Assembly (NCBI RefSeq): GCF_003355155.1
Contig: NZ_CP031320.1
Coordinates: 7,779,383-7,843,382, forward strand
DNA length: 64,000 bases
Reading direction: 5' to 3'
DNA from: Streptomyces armeniacus
GTDB taxonomy: Bacteria > Actinomycetota > Actinomycetes > Streptomycetales > Streptomycetaceae
Shown: positions 26,777-35,866 of the stretch, piece by piece
How the letters are laid out: every line of letters starts with the position of its first letter
Position numbering within the stretch: position 1 is the stretch's first letter
Position numbers and translations under genes: made by a program
The notes under the pieces: model-generated
Told to the model about the DNA's origin: nothing
Database searches by the model: none
Seen by the model: the letters and a program-made list of their open reading frames with translations, nothing else

Positions 26777-27814
26777 ATGGCGGAATCCGCAGGGCACGAC
26801 GGCACTTGCGCCGGAGACGGCTCCGGCAGTGGCACCGGGAACGGCTCCGGAGGCGGTTTCGGCGACGGCACCGGGAGTGGCTCGGGCTCCGGCGACGGCT
26901 CCGGGAGTGGCTCGGGCTCCGGCGACGGCTCCGGTACCGGCGATGACCGGGACACCCGCAGCTCCAGCGAGCTGCTGGGGTTCGCGCCCGGCGCACGGGT
27001 GCTCATCGTCAACGCCGACGACTTCGGCATGTACCACGCCGTGAACACCGCGGTGATCGACGCCATCGAGCAGGGCATCGCCAGTTCGTGCAGCCTGATG
27101 GTGCCCTGTCCCGGTGCGCCGGAGGCGATGCGGCTGCTGAGGGAGCGGCCGGAGATCCCGTTCGGTGTGCACCTGACGCTGTTCTGCGACACGGCACGCG
27201 CTCCCCACCAGTGGGGCCCGCTGGCCGCGCCGGAGAGTGTGCCGTCGCTGCTGGACGAGGAGGGTGAGCTGTTCTCGCCGGACGGAGTGCCCGAACTCCT
27301 GGCACAGGCGCGGCTCGAGGACGTGGAGCGCGAGTTCCGTGCGCAGATCAACGCCGTGCTCGCCGCCGGGCTGCGGCCGACGCATCTGGACTGGCACTGC
27401 CTGGCCGACGGCGGACGCGACGACATCTTCGACCTGACGGCTTCGCTTGCCGCGGAGCACGGCTTGGCCGTACGCGTCTGGCTGGACCCCGCACGCCGGA
27501 AGACGCGGCCGCGCGGACTGCCGGTCACCGACCATCCGTTCCTCGACAGCTTCTCCCTCGGCCTCGACGGCAAGGCGGACCGCTACGCCGAACTCCTGCG
27601 CTCACTCCCCGCGGGGCTCAGCGAGTGGGCCGTGCATCCGGGACTCGACGACGCGGACGCGCGTACGGCCGACCCCGGAGGCTGGTCCGTGCGCAGCACC
27701 GACCACGCCTTCCTGACGTCGCCCCGGGCACGTGAACTCGTAGACCGGGAGGGCGTCATCGTCACCGACTACCGCACCGTGCAGCGGCTCTGGCAGCGCG
27801 CCGCCTCCGCCTAG
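26777..27814 (+). CDS. ChbG/HpnK (YdjC-like) carbohydrate deacetylase
   Basis: A metal-dependent deacetylase of the YdjC/ChbG/HpnK family, which removes acetyl groups from chitooligosaccharides or hopanoid glycosides. The metal-binding NADDFGMYHAVN is near residue 75, the histidine of GVHLTLFCD follows, and THLDWHCLADG and WAVHPGLDDAD come later. An N-terminal region of about 55 residues is made of Gly/Ser/Asp repeats (SGSGDG type) encoded by a tandem 30-bp DNA repeat at about 26872-26935. This tail is not part of the family fold. A GTG at 26768 is an alternative start. No signal peptide is seen. Confidence 0.85.
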   Translation: MAESAGHDGTCAGDGSGSGTGNGSGGGFGDGTGSGSGSGDGSGSGSGSGDGSGTGDDRDTRSSSELLGFAPGARVLIVNADDFGMYHAVNTAVIDAIEQGIASSCSLMVPCPGAPEAMRLLRERPEIPFGVHLTLFCDTARAPHQWGPLAAPESVPSLLDEEGELFSPDGVPELLAQARLEDVEREFRAQINAVLAAGLRPTHLDWHCLADGGRDDIFDLTASLAAEHGLAVRVWLDPARRKTRPRGLPVTDHPFLDSFSLGLDGKADRYAELLRSLPAGLSEWAVHPGLDDADARTADPGGWSVRSTDHAFLTSPRARELVDREGVIVTDYRTVQRLWQRAASA

Positions 27815-27972
27815 CGCGCACGGGCCCGCCGCGGCTGCGGGCGGCCACCGTACGGAGCAGCATGTGCGGTTGGTGGTCTCCGTACGGTGGTGTCGGGGCG
27901 GTGCACCGTTCCGCCCCTGTGGGCGTGATCTTCCCGATACCGTTGCGGGAGCGGCGAGTTGGGGGTGGCGCA

Positions 27973-30555
27973 GTGGAACCGTTCTCGGCGGCGGTGATCG
28001 CGGCGGTCGGCACGGTCTCCTCGGGAGCCCTGTCGGGGGCCGGCGGGGAGATGGGCAGGCGCAGTTCGGAGGCGCTTTTCGGGCTGCTGCGGCGCGGACG
28101 GCGCGCGGGTGCGTCCCCGGACGGTGATCCGTCCGGGCAACCCGACGAGGGCCCCTCCGCGGCACCGGACGAGGAGCCGGAGGGTGAGCGGGAGGAAGAC
28201 CACGCAGCCGGTGAGCCTGTCCTGCCGGTCACCGAGGAGGAGCGGCGCGCGCTTGCCGTACGGCTGCTGGAACACGCCCGCAGGTCACCCGAGTTCGCCC
28301 GCGAGGTGGCGGCCTGGGTGCGGGAGACGGAGTGGCTGGAGCCGCGCGCCGTGCCGGCGCTCGCGCACGGTGCGTCCCGGCCGCGGATGCTCCCTCCGGC
28401 GACGGCCGTGTTCACCGACCGGGAGGCGCTGCACGCGGAGATCACCGGACTGCTGGACAGCGGGGAGCGGCCCGCGGGCGCGCCGGCGGTCGTCGTACTC
28501 GTCGGGCCCGGCGGCGTGGGGAAGAGTGCCGCGGCCGTGCACTGCGCGCACCTTCTCAGCGAACGTTTTCCGGACGGGCAGCTCTACACGGACCTCGCTG
28601 CCGCCGGCGCGGGGCCGGGGCCGGGCGGTGCGGCGGCGCCGTCGGAGGTGCTCGTACGGTTCCTGGACCGGCTCGGCGTGCCGCCCAGCCGCATGCCCGC
28701 GGACGAGCAGAGGCAGAGCGAGCTGTACCGCGACTGCGTGGCCGGCCGCCGCATGGTCGTCGTGCTCGACAACGCGGCGTCCGCGGCGCAGGTGGCGCCG
28801 CTGCTGCCGGCGGACTCCGGCTGCCTCGTGATCGTCACCAGCCGGCGCCGGCTGGACGGACTCGTGGCCGTCTCCGGCGCACGGCACATCACGCTCCCGC
28901 CACTGTCCGCGGCGGACTCCGTACGGCTGCTGGGCCGCATCGTCGGGCGCGAACGGATGGCGGGTCCGGAGGCGGAGGCCGGTGCGCGGGCGGTCGCGGA
29001 GAAGTGCGGCCGTCTGCCGCTGGCCCTGTGCGCGACGGGTGCGCGTTTCGCCGTACGCGAGCACCTCACCTGGCAGGCGATGGACCGGCAGCTGTCCGAA
29101 CGGCTGACCGCGGAGGACACATCAGGTGCGGCAGGGACGGCAGGTGCGGCGGGCGCTGACGGCGGAGGAGGCGGTGGCATGGACGGCGGAGCCGCGGGAG
29201 GCCACCCGCCGGAGGGCGAGGGCCCTCCGGGAGCGGTGCACGCCGCGACCGACGCCACATACGGCGAACTGAGCCCGGAGGCCGCGCGCCTGTACCGCTC
29301 GACCGCCGTGTGGCCGTGGCCCGGCATCACCGTCGGGGCCGCCGCGCGAGCCGCCGGATCGGGCGAGGAGGAGGCCCGTACGGGACTGGAGGAGCTTGCC
29401 GGTGTCCACCTGCTGGAGGAGGTGGGCGAGGAGCGCTACCGCTTCCACGACCTCGTACGCCGGCACGCCCTGCGGCGCGCGGAGGCGGAGGACGGGTACG
29501 CGGGCATGGCTGCCGCCGTGCGCCGTACGGTGGGCTGGCACCTCGGGTGTGCGGCCGCCGCCGACCTCCGTGTCATTCCCGGGCGTTGGCGGCTCGGGCC
29601 CGCGTACCTGCGGCTGAGCCTCCCCGCGGACCGCGACGCCGCGGACGGCGGAGCCGCGCTGGCGGAGCTGCGCCGCGAACGGGAGAACCTGGCGGCGGCG
29701 GTGCGGGCGGCCGAGGAGTACGGACTCGACGAGCTCGTGTGGCAGCTGTGCGAAGCGATGTGGGGCCTGCATCTGCGGCTCGGCTACCACCAGCAGTGGA
29801 TCGACACGCACCGGAGGGGAGTCGAGGCCGCACGCCGCTGCGCGGAGGCGTTCGGGGACCCGCGGGCGGAGGGGCGGATGCTCGTACAGCTCGCCTTCGC
29901 CCACCTGGGGCGGGGCGGCGCGGAGGACGCCGGAGAGGCCGAAGCGGCTCTGGTGCGGGCAGCGGAGGCGGACGGACGGGCGCGGCACCACCGGGGTCAG
30001 GCGAGCGCCGTCGAGGCGCTGGGGCTGCTGCGGCTGAAGCAGTGGCGGTGGGCGGACGCGGAGGACTGCTTCGCCGAGGCGGGCCGGACCCTGGGCCGCA
30101 TCGGGCCCGGCGACGACGGCGCGAACGACGTACCGCGCGCCCGGGCGCTGCTCGCACACCACCTCGGTCGCGCCCTGCGCGGGCAGGGCCGCCTCGAGGA
30201 GGCGGAACGCCGGCTGCACGGCGCCCTCGAGCAGTTCCGCGACCTCGCCGAACCCGACCTGTACAACCAGGCCCGCGTCCACATGAGCCTCGGCGAGACG
30301 CATCTGGACGGCGGCGACCCGGAGTTCGCCCGCACCTGCCTCGGCCAGGCGATCGCCACCCTCGGCAACGAGGGCGCCGCCCTGCAGCACGCCGACGCGG
30401 CGGAGCTGCGGGCCCGCTGCGCCAGGCAACTCGCCGACGCGGACGGCGAGGCGCACGACCTGCGGACCGCGCTCGGCCTGTACGAGGGGGCGGACGACAC
30501 CGTGTCCGCCGCCCGGGTACGGGCGCGGCTGGCGGAGTTGGGCGCGGAGGACTGA
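27973..30555 (+). CDS. STAND (NB-ARC) ATPase with C-terminal helical/TPR-like repeats
   Basis: About 860 residues. A small N-terminal region (AVIAAVGTVSSGALSGAGGE) and an acidic linker are followed by an NB-ARC NTPase: Walker A VGPGGVGKSAAAVHCAH, Walker B RMVVVLDNAAS, sensor IVTSRRRL and GLPL-type CGRLPLALCATG. A winged-helix-like part (YGELSPEAARLYRSTAVWPWPG) leads into TPR-like repeats from about residue 560. There is no SARP or LuxR DNA-binding domain. STAND proteins of this type act as ligand-triggered switches in regulation or phage defence; the effector here is unclear. GTG at 27973 is chosen because it begins the conserved part; earlier in-frame starts reach 27862. Confidence 0.8.
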   Translation: MEPFSAAVIAAVGTVSSGALSGAGGEMGRRSSEALFGLLRRGRRAGASPDGDPSGQPDEGPSAAPDEEPEGEREEDHAAGEPVLPVTEEERRALAVRLLEHARRSPEFAREVAAWVRETEWLEPRAVPALAHGASRPRMLPPATAVFTDREALHAEITGLLDSGERPAGAPAVVVLVGPGGVGKSAAAVHCAHLLSERFPDGQLYTDLAAAGAGPGPGGAAAPSEVLVRFLDRLGVPPSRMPADEQRQSELYRDCVAGRRMVVVLDNAASAAQVAPLLPADSGCLVIVTSRRRLDGLVAVSGARHITLPPLSAADSVRLLGRIVGRERMAGPEAEAGARAVAEKCGRLPLALCATGARFAVREHLTWQAMDRQLSERLTAEDTSGAAGTAGAAGADGGGGGGMDGGAAGGHPPEGEGPPGAVHAATDATYGELSPEAARLYRSTAVWPWPGITVGAAARAAGSGEEEARTGLEELAGVHLLEEVGEERYRFHDLVRRHALRRAEAEDGYAGMAAAVRRTVGWHLGCAAAADLRVIPGRWRLGPAYLRLSLPADRDAADGGAALAELRRERENLAAAVRAAEEYGLDELVWQLCEAMWGLHLRLGYHQQWIDTHRRGVEAARRCAEAFGDPRAEGRMLVQLAFAHLGRGGAEDAGEAEAALVRAAEADGRARHHRGQASAVEALGLLRLKQWRWADAEDCFAEAGRTLGRIGPGDDGANDVPRARALLAHHLGRALRGQGRLEEAERRLHGALEQFRDLAEPDLYNQARVHMSLGETHLDGGDPEFARTCLGQAIATLGNEGAALQHADAAELRARCARQLADADGEAHDLRTALGLYEGADDTVSAARVRARLAELGAED

Positions 30556-30621
30556 CGCGGACCGGACGGTGGGTCGCCGTACGGAGGCCTCCCGAGGGGC
30601 GGGCCGACGTCCGTACGGAGG

Positions 30622-32124
30622 CTATCCGCGGGGCGCGCCGTCATCCGTACGGAGCCGTTCGACGGTCACCCGGTGGCGGGCCGCACCCGTCCGTACGGTG
30701 ATGCCGTGCGCCGTGTCCTCCAGCGGCTTCCCGGCGGCCAGCCAGGCGTGCAGTGCGGAGGCGTACGCGGCGGGGTCGCACAGGCGGGCCCTTCCGTCCC
30801 CGTACGGTGCCGCCGTCAGCCGCAGCAGGGTGCCGCCGCGGATGCGCACCGTACAGCGGTCGACGCCGGTGACGTACACGGCGAGTGCGCAGTACGGGTG
30901 GCGGGCGAGGACGTCCGCGGTCCAGGCGGCGGGCGGGCCCATACGCGGATCGTCCTCCGCGGCGGTGCGCACGATGACGTCGGCGGTGCTCAACTGGCCG
31001 GTGTCCGCGGTGTCCTCGGGCACCGCCAGGTGCGCGGCTTCCGGGCCCGTGTCCTCGGGTTCGTGTACGGGGCCGGCGTAGCGGGTGACGGCGACCTCCG
31101 GAGGGCCGGTGTCCACGAGCTGCGTCAGCACCCGTACGGGAGCGGTGCGTTCGGCGGGTTCGTACGGAGGGAGCGGCAGCGGGTCGAGCCGCGCGGCGTG
31201 TCTGGCGGGCTCGGGGATGCCGATGAGGCCGTAGAAGAGCCCGCGCAGCAGCCCGGCGGACTCGCCCGGAGAAGAACTGGTCTGGGCGGCCAGCGCGGCG
31301 TAGCGGTCCCGTTCGTGGGCGTCGACCACATGGTCGATCTGCGCGCGCAGGCTCCCGTGGCTGCCGTACGGGCGCAGCCTGGGCGCGGCGCGGCCGAGCG
31401 CGGCGACGGGCGAGCCCGGGTCGAGATCGCCGTCCGGGAAGGCGGCGAGCAGGACGGGAGTGCCCAGGGAGGCGGCGTAGAAGGTGACACTGCCGTGGTC
31501 GCCGAGCACGCAGTCCGCCGCGATCAGCGCCTGCCGCCAGCCCTCGAGCGGGGGTATGAGGGTGAGTCCGGCGCGGCGGGCGCGTTCCAGCCAGGCCCGG
31601 AGCTGGCCGGGGCCGTGGCCGTACCAGATGTTCGGGTGCAGAACGGCCACCGTGCGGTACTCGTCGGCGGGGAGTTCGGAGGCGATCCGGGGGAGCAGCC
31701 AGGGGAGGGGACCGGCTGCGGTGTCATCGCCGCCCTCCGGAATGGTGCCGTCGTGGCTGTCGCCGAAGAGGGAACGGGGCGACCAGGTGGAGCTGAGCAC
31801 GACGAGCCGCTGCTCCGGTCCCACGCCCAGCGCGCGGCGGAAGGCCGCGCGCTGGGGCAGGGCGGCGAGGAGGCGGTCGTAGCAGGGGTCGCCGGCCAGT
31901 ACGGCGGTGGGAACAGCCTCTGGGCACGCGGAGCCCAGCCGTTCGAGCTGCTCCGGGTGGGACAGGACGGTGGCGGCGGCGACGGGGCGCCCGTCCTCGA
32001 GGAGCCAGTCGGGGGAGAGCCCGAAGACCGGCGGTGGGCGGTGGGCGGTGGGGTGCCGGAGGCGTGGAGCGGACGCCGAGTGTGCGGAGGCGACGCGGCC
32101 GCGGGGCTTGGAGGGTCGTGACAC
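30622..32124 (-). CDS. GT-B-like (CDP-glycerol glycerophosphotransferase-related) protein, 5' truncated
   Basis: The open frame has 500 residues, but only the part from about 32035 downwards is likely genuine. It starts abruptly with VFGLSPDWLLEDGRPVAAA. The segment LVVLSSTWSPRSLFGD, then PNIWYGHGPGQLRAWLERA, and VLGDHGSVTFYAASLGTPVLLAAFP resemble the C-terminal half of GT-B transferases of the TagB/TagF type, where the GDHGSVTFYA region binds the nucleotide. Homologues in Streptomyces are often mislabelled translation initiation factor 2. The first 30 or so residues (Pro/Arg/Ser-rich) lie in the junction zone. The C-terminal 150 residues look like a separate domain of unknown role. It converges on the STAND gene. 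Confidence 0.65.
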   Translation of the reverse strand: MSRPSKPRGRVASAHSASAPRLRHPTAHRPPPVFGLSPDWLLEDGRPVAAATVLSHPEQLERLGSACPEAVPTAVLAGDPCYDRLLAALPQRAAFRRALGVGPEQRLVVLSSTWSPRSLFGDSHDGTIPEGGDDTAAGPLPWLLPRIASELPADEYRTVAVLHPNIWYGHGPGQLRAWLERARRAGLTLIPPLEGWRQALIAADCVLGDHGSVTFYAASLGTPVLLAAFPDGDLDPGSPVAALGRAAPRLRPYGSHGSLRAQIDHVVDAHERDRYAALAAQTSSSPGESAGLLRGLFYGLIGIPEPARHAARLDPLPLPPYEPAERTAPVRVLTQLVDTGPPEVAVTRYAGPVHEPEDTGPEAAHLAVPEDTADTGQLSTADVIVRTAAEDDPRMGPPAAWTADVLARHPYCALAVYVTGVDRCTVRIRGGTLLRLTAAPYGDGRARLCDPAAYASALHAWLAAGKPLEDTAHGITVRTGAARHRVTVERLRTDDGAPRG

Positions 32125-32341
32125 TCAGGGACATGCGGGAGGCAGCCTCCTGGGTGGTGGCGCCGTCGCCGACCAGGACCGCGATGCGTTCCTCGCTGGC
32201 CGTGAGGGCCGGGAACACCCGTACCTCTCCGGGCTGTTCGAGGCCGGCGAGGCCGCGGCCCGCCTGGTCCGCCCAGGCGCGTGCGCCGCAGCCGACGCAC
32301 ACCTCACCGACACGCCCCGAGCCCGCACCCGCACCAGCCAC
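32060..32341 (-). pseudogene. LuxR-family regulator C-terminal fragment
   Basis: The frame encodes only the end of a LuxR/LAL-type regulator: CGARAWADQAGRGL, then the HTH LTASEERIAVLVGDGATTQEAASRMSLSVTTL. The recognition part is then corrupted (QAPRPRRLRTLGVRS where a form like KTHLRRIYRTLGVRS is expected). No N-terminal part exists before the terminator at 32349. The corrupted end coincides with a suspected contig junction at about 32040. It may be a real relic or the edge of a gene lost in assembly. Confidence 0.65.
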
Positions 32342-32348
32342 TTCACAG

Positions 32349-32388
32349 CACTTCGCCCCGCCGAGCTCACACTCGGCGGGGCGAAGTG
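32349..32388. terminator. Strong stem-loop terminator after the 5'-nucleotidase gene
   Basis: CACTTCGCCCCGCCGAG pairs perfectly over 17 bp with CTCGGCGGGGCGAAGTG around the six-base loop CTCACA. It lies about 125 bases past the nucleotidase stop on the minus strand. Confidence 0.85.
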
Positions 32389-32511
32389 ATCAGACCCCCG
32401 AATTAGCCAACAGCGTCCGACAGAGGGCGAGGGCCGTCGTCATGCGTCACGTCGCGTCACGGCCGGGGACCGGCCGCCGCCGTACGGGCGTGGGCGCCGT
32501 ACGGGTGCGGG

Positions 32512-34383
32512 TTACTGCACGACCTTGATGCGGTCCGCCGCCGGTGCGTCCAGTGGCTTGTCCGCAGAGGAGTTGGCCGTCAGGTACGTCTCCAGTGCCG
32601 CCAGGTCGTCCCCGCCGACCAGCGGGTTCTTGCCTTCCGCCAGGGTCGGGAAGCCGTCGCCGCCGCCCGCGAGGAAGCTGTTGACGGCCACCCGGTACGT
32701 GGCGCCCGGGTCCAGCGGCTTGTCGTTCAGCCGTACCGAGTCGGCCACCACGCGGTCCGCGCCGGACTTCGTGAGGTCGAGCGTGTACGTGAGGCCCGCG
32801 GACGGCTGGAGCACCTTCGGTGAGGCCTCGTTGTCGCCGCTGACCTGCTCCCGCAGCACCTGGAGGAGCTGTTCGCCGGTCAGGTCGGCCAGGTTGACCG
32901 TGTTGGAGAACGGCTGGACGGTGAAGCCCTCCGCGTACGTCACCACGCCGTCGCCCTCGTCGCCGGACGCGGCGTGCTGGAGGTCGGAGCGGATGCCGCC
33001 GGGGTTCATCAGTGCCAGGTCGGCGCCCTCGTCCTGCTCCTTGGCGTGGGCGAGTTGCGCGTCGGCGACGAGGTCGCCGAGCGGCGACTCGGGTGTCTTG
33101 GCGCCGCGCCCCGGGATGTCCTCGGAGATCCAGCCGATGGGCCGCTTCGCGACCGGTTCGGCCAGCTTGCCCCAGCGCTGGATGAGTTCGGTCATGTCCT
33201 TCGCCTTGGGCTGCTCGCGGCTCACGACGTGGTTCGCGGCGGCCACCTTGGTGCGGACGATGTCCTTGGTGGCGCGGTCGTACGTGAGGGTCGTGTCCGT
33301 GTACAGCTTGCCGAACGACGCCGCCGAGGTGACCGTACGCGGGGTGCCGGACGGGTCCGGGATGGTGCACGCGTACGCCTCGTGCGTGTGCCCGGTGACC
33401 AGCGCGTCCACCTCGGAGCTGGTGCCCTTGGCGATGGCGGCGATGGGTCCGGAGATGCCGTCGCCGTCACCGGGGCTGTCGCAGTCGTAGTTGTACGCGG
33501 GGCTGGCCGGGGAGCCGCCCTCGTGCACGAGCGCGACGACCGCGTTGACGCCCTTCCGCTTCAGCACCTTGGCGTACTTGTCGATGGTCTCGATCTCGTC
33601 GTGGAACTCCAGGCCCTTCACGCCGTCCGCCGACACGATGTCCGGAGTGCCCTCCAGCGTGACGCCGACGAAGCCGATCTTCACGCCCTTGTGCTGCCAC
33701 ACGTGGTACGGCTTCAGGATCGGCTTGCCGGTCTTCTCGTCGGTGACGTTCGCGGCGAGGTACGGGTAGTCGGCGCCGCCGAACTCACGGCCTTCCTCGT
33801 AGCAGCCGTCCTCGGGGTGGCAGCCGCCGTTCTGGAGGCGTTCCAGTTCGGCGCGGCCCTCGTCGAACTCGTGGTTGCCGACGGACGTCACGTCCAGGTC
33901 CAGCTTGTTCATCGCCTCGACGGTCGGCTCGTCGTGGAACAGCCCGGACAGCAGCGGGCTGCCGCCCACCATGTCGCCGGCGGCGGCCGTGACCGAGTAC
34001 GGGTGGTCCTTGCGGGCGTCCCGGAGGCTGGAGGCGAGGTACTCGGCGCCGCCCGCATCGACGTCCTTCGTCGAGCCGTCCGGCTGGAGTTCGGACACCT
34101 TGCCGGAGGAGCCCTGGGGCGGTTCGAGGTTGCCGTGGAAGTCGTTGAACGACAGCATCTGGACGTCGACCGTACGGCCGCCGCGGGTGCCTTGGGGTAC
34201 GTCTGCGGATGCGTCTGCGGGCGCGTCGGCCGAACTGCGCTGCGTGGCGGAGGACGTGGCGTCCTCCGAGCTCTCGGCGTTCGCCGGTACGGCCGCCGAC
34301 AGCAGTCCGGCGGCGGTGGCCAGCGCGGCGGCGACCGTGGTCAACCGGCCCGCACGGCGTCTGCGTTGGGAAGTCGCTGCCAT
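32512..34383 (-). CDS. Secreted 5'-nucleotidase / bifunctional metallophosphatase (UshA-like)
   Basis: An exported protein of 623 residues. The signal peptide (RRAGRLTTVAAALATAAG...PANA) is followed by the calcineurin-like domain: QMLSFNDFHGNL, AAGDMVGGSPLLSG, SVGNHEFDEG, VTGHTHEAY. The 5'-nucleotidase C-terminal domain has ALMNPGGIRSDL, VQPFSNTVNLADLTG and VNSFLAGGGDGF. It releases phosphate from nucleotides outside the cell. Ser/Ala-rich linkers flank the catalytic part. In Streptomyces the same gene order (nucleotidase beside mshD and near ppk) belongs to the phosphate-starvation region. I see no clear PhoP box upstream of this gene. Confidence 0.92.
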   Translation of the reverse strand: MAATSQRRRRAGRLTTVAAALATAAGLLSAAVPANAESSEDATSSATQRSSADAPADASADVPQGTRGGRTVDVQMLSFNDFHGNLEPPQGSSGKVSELQPDGSTKDVDAGGAEYLASSLRDARKDHPYSVTAAAGDMVGGSPLLSGLFHDEPTVEAMNKLDLDVTSVGNHEFDEGRAELERLQNGGCHPEDGCYEEGREFGGADYPYLAANVTDEKTGKPILKPYHVWQHKGVKIGFVGVTLEGTPDIVSADGVKGLEFHDEIETIDKYAKVLKRKGVNAVVALVHEGGSPASPAYNYDCDSPGDGDGISGPIAAIAKGTSSEVDALVTGHTHEAYACTIPDPSGTPRTVTSAASFGKLYTDTTLTYDRATKDIVRTKVAAANHVVSREQPKAKDMTELIQRWGKLAEPVAKRPIGWISEDIPGRGAKTPESPLGDLVADAQLAHAKEQDEGADLALMNPGGIRSDLQHAASGDEGDGVVTYAEGFTVQPFSNTVNLADLTGEQLLQVLREQVSGDNEASPKVLQPSAGLTYTLDLTKSGADRVVADSVRLNDKPLDPGATYRVAVNSFLAGGGDGFPTLAEGKNPLVGGDDLAALETYLTANSSADKPLDAPAADRIKVVQ

Positions 34384-34579
34384 GGTGTCCTGGATCCCCC
34401 TCGGGTGGTGGGCTGGTGGGCAGGCGGACGGCAGCTTACGGTCAACGCGCGTAGCGTGTCAGGGGCACGACGATGAAGTCTGCGTTTCGCCACGGTGCGG
34501 CCACGGAGCGGGCACGGCGCCCCCGCGTGCACACCCCGGACCGAGACCGCGGCTGCGCACACCGATTAGGCTCCTTCTC

Positions 34580-35476
34580 ATGAGCGACGTGGTGGTTGTG
34601 GACGAAGTGTCGCCCGGGGTCGTACGGGAGGCACAGGACCTGATCGACGCGGCAGCCCGTACGGACGGGCAGCCCGCCGTCTCCGAACAGGGCCGGCTCC
34701 AGCTGCGCGGCGGCCGCCGCACGGGCGTACGGCATCTGCTGCTCCGGAACGACGGCGAACTCGTCGGATACGCCCAGCTCGAGGACACCGACCCCGTCGA
34801 GGCACCGGCCGGTGAACTCGTCGTACACCCCGGGCACCGGGGCCGCGGCTACGGCCGCCAGCTCGGGCAGGCGCTCCTCGACACCTCCGGCAAACGGCTG
34901 CGCATGTGGGCGCACGGCGGCCACCCGGCGGCCCGGCACCTCGCGCAGCTCCTCGGCCTGACGCTCTTCCGCGAACTCCGCCAGCTGCGGCGGCCCCTCG
35001 CCGACCTCGAACTCGCCGAACCGTCCTTCCCGGCGGGCGTGACCGTACGCACCTTCGTACCGGGCGACGACGACGCGGCCTGGCTCGCCCTGAACGCCGC
35101 TGCCTTCGCCCACCACCCGGAACAGGGCAGCCTCGGCCAGCGCGACCTGGACGACCGCAAGGCGCAGCCGTGGTTCGACCCCAGGGGTTTCTTCCTGGCC
35201 GTTCGCGGGGGACGGCTGGTCGGCTTCCACTGGACGAAGGTGCACAGCGCGGAGCAGCTGGGCGAGGTGTACGTCCTGGGCGTCGCCCCGGAGGAACAGG
35301 GCAGCGGCCTCGGCCGCGCCCTCACCACCCTCGGCCTCCGCCACCTGGCCCGCGACCGTGGCCTCCCGACGGCGATGCTGTACGTGGACGCGGACAACGT
35401 GCCGGCGATGACGGTGTACGAGCGGTTGGGTTTCCGCACGCACGAGACGGATCTCATGTACCGCACGGAGACGTAG
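34580..35476 (+). CDS. mshD: Mycothiol synthase
   Basis: A protein of 298 residues with two tandem GNAT domains. It acetylates Cys-GlcN-Ins to make mycothiol, the thiol buffer of actinobacteria. The N-terminal domain keeps [16 protein letters not shown], the C-terminal active one has [19 protein letters not shown] and ends [16 protein letters not shown]. Length and both acetyl-CoA motifs are normal. The ATG at 34580 begins the conserved MSDVVVVDE; the frame is open further upstream inside the nucleotidase leader without a start signal. It diverges from the nucleotidase. Confidence 0.93.
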   Translation: MSDVVVVDEVSPGVVREAQDLIDAAARTDGQPAVSEQGRLQLRGGRRTGVRHLLLRNDGELVGYAQLEDTDPVEAPAGELVVHPGHRGRGYGRQLGQALLDTSGKRLRMWAHGGHPAARHLAQLLGLTLFRELRQLRRPLADLELAEPSFPAGVTVRTFVPGDDDAAWLALNAAAFAHHPEQGSLGQRDLDDRKAQPWFDPRGFFLAVRGGRLVGFHWTKVHSAEQLGEVYVLGVAPEEQGSGLGRALTTLGLRHLARDRGLPTAMLYVDADNVPAMTVYERLGFRTHETDLMYRTET

Positions 35477-35489
35477 CCGTTGCCCTCCA

Positions 35490-35600
35490 GCCCGTCCGGC
35501 GCTTGAGGACGGCCCCCGGCCACGATGGCGCCGCGGTCGCGCGACGTGGGTGTGGGCGCATACCCAGCCCGTCCGGCGCTTGAGGACGGCCCCCGGCCAC
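35490..35600 (+). repeat. Two direct copies of the dispersed CCCGTCCGGCG intergenic repeat
   Basis: CAGCCCGTCCGGCGCTTGAG and the following GACGGCCCCCGGCCAC occur twice in direct order, at about 35490 and 35567. They are identical to each other over more than 35 bases and to the copy at 14633 over most of it. Confidence 0.8.
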
Positions 35601-35644
35601 CGCGGGCTCGCCCGTCCGCGACGGACCGGTAGGGTCACCGCGGT

Positions 35645-35740
35645 CGGTGCCCGGGTCGGTGCCCGGGTCGGTGCCCGGGTCGGTGCCCGGGTCGGTGCCC
35701 GGGTCGGTGCCCGGGTCGGTGCCCGGGTCGGTGCCCGGGT
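35645..35740 (+). repeat. 12-bp tandem repeat, eight perfect copies
   Basis: Eight head-to-tail copies of GGTGCCCGGGTC span exactly 96 bases, followed by a decayed ninth unit (GGTGGACGGGCC). Each unit contains the 6-bp palindrome CCCGGG. The array lies in the intergenic space between mshD and ppk. Confidence 0.92.
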
Positions 35741-35828
35741 CGGTGGACGGGCCCGGTCGGGGGTGGGGAGAAGGCGCAGGCAGGCGCGCCGCGCTCCGCG
35801 CGGCAACGCGGTGATCCCCTGGCCGCCA

Positions 35829-35866
35829 TGTTCGCTTAACCATCGATTCAAACTCGCTTGCGAACA
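35829..35866 (+). promoter_or_regulatory. Candidate PhoP box upstream of ppk
   Basis: Three direct repeats spaced exactly 11 bases begin TCGCTT at 35832, TCGATT at 35843 and TCGCTT at 35854. The stretch starts TGTTCGCTTAACC. Streptomyces PhoP binds 11-base direct-repeat units with a GTTCA-like core, and ppk is a known member of the regulon. The site is 120-150 bases upstream of the ppk start in the only A+T-rich patch of the region. The match to consensus is imperfect. Confidence 0.5.

Noticed and set aside
35645..35740. CRISPR array
   Set aside because: The 12-bp units are head to tail with no spacers, and no cas gene is present.
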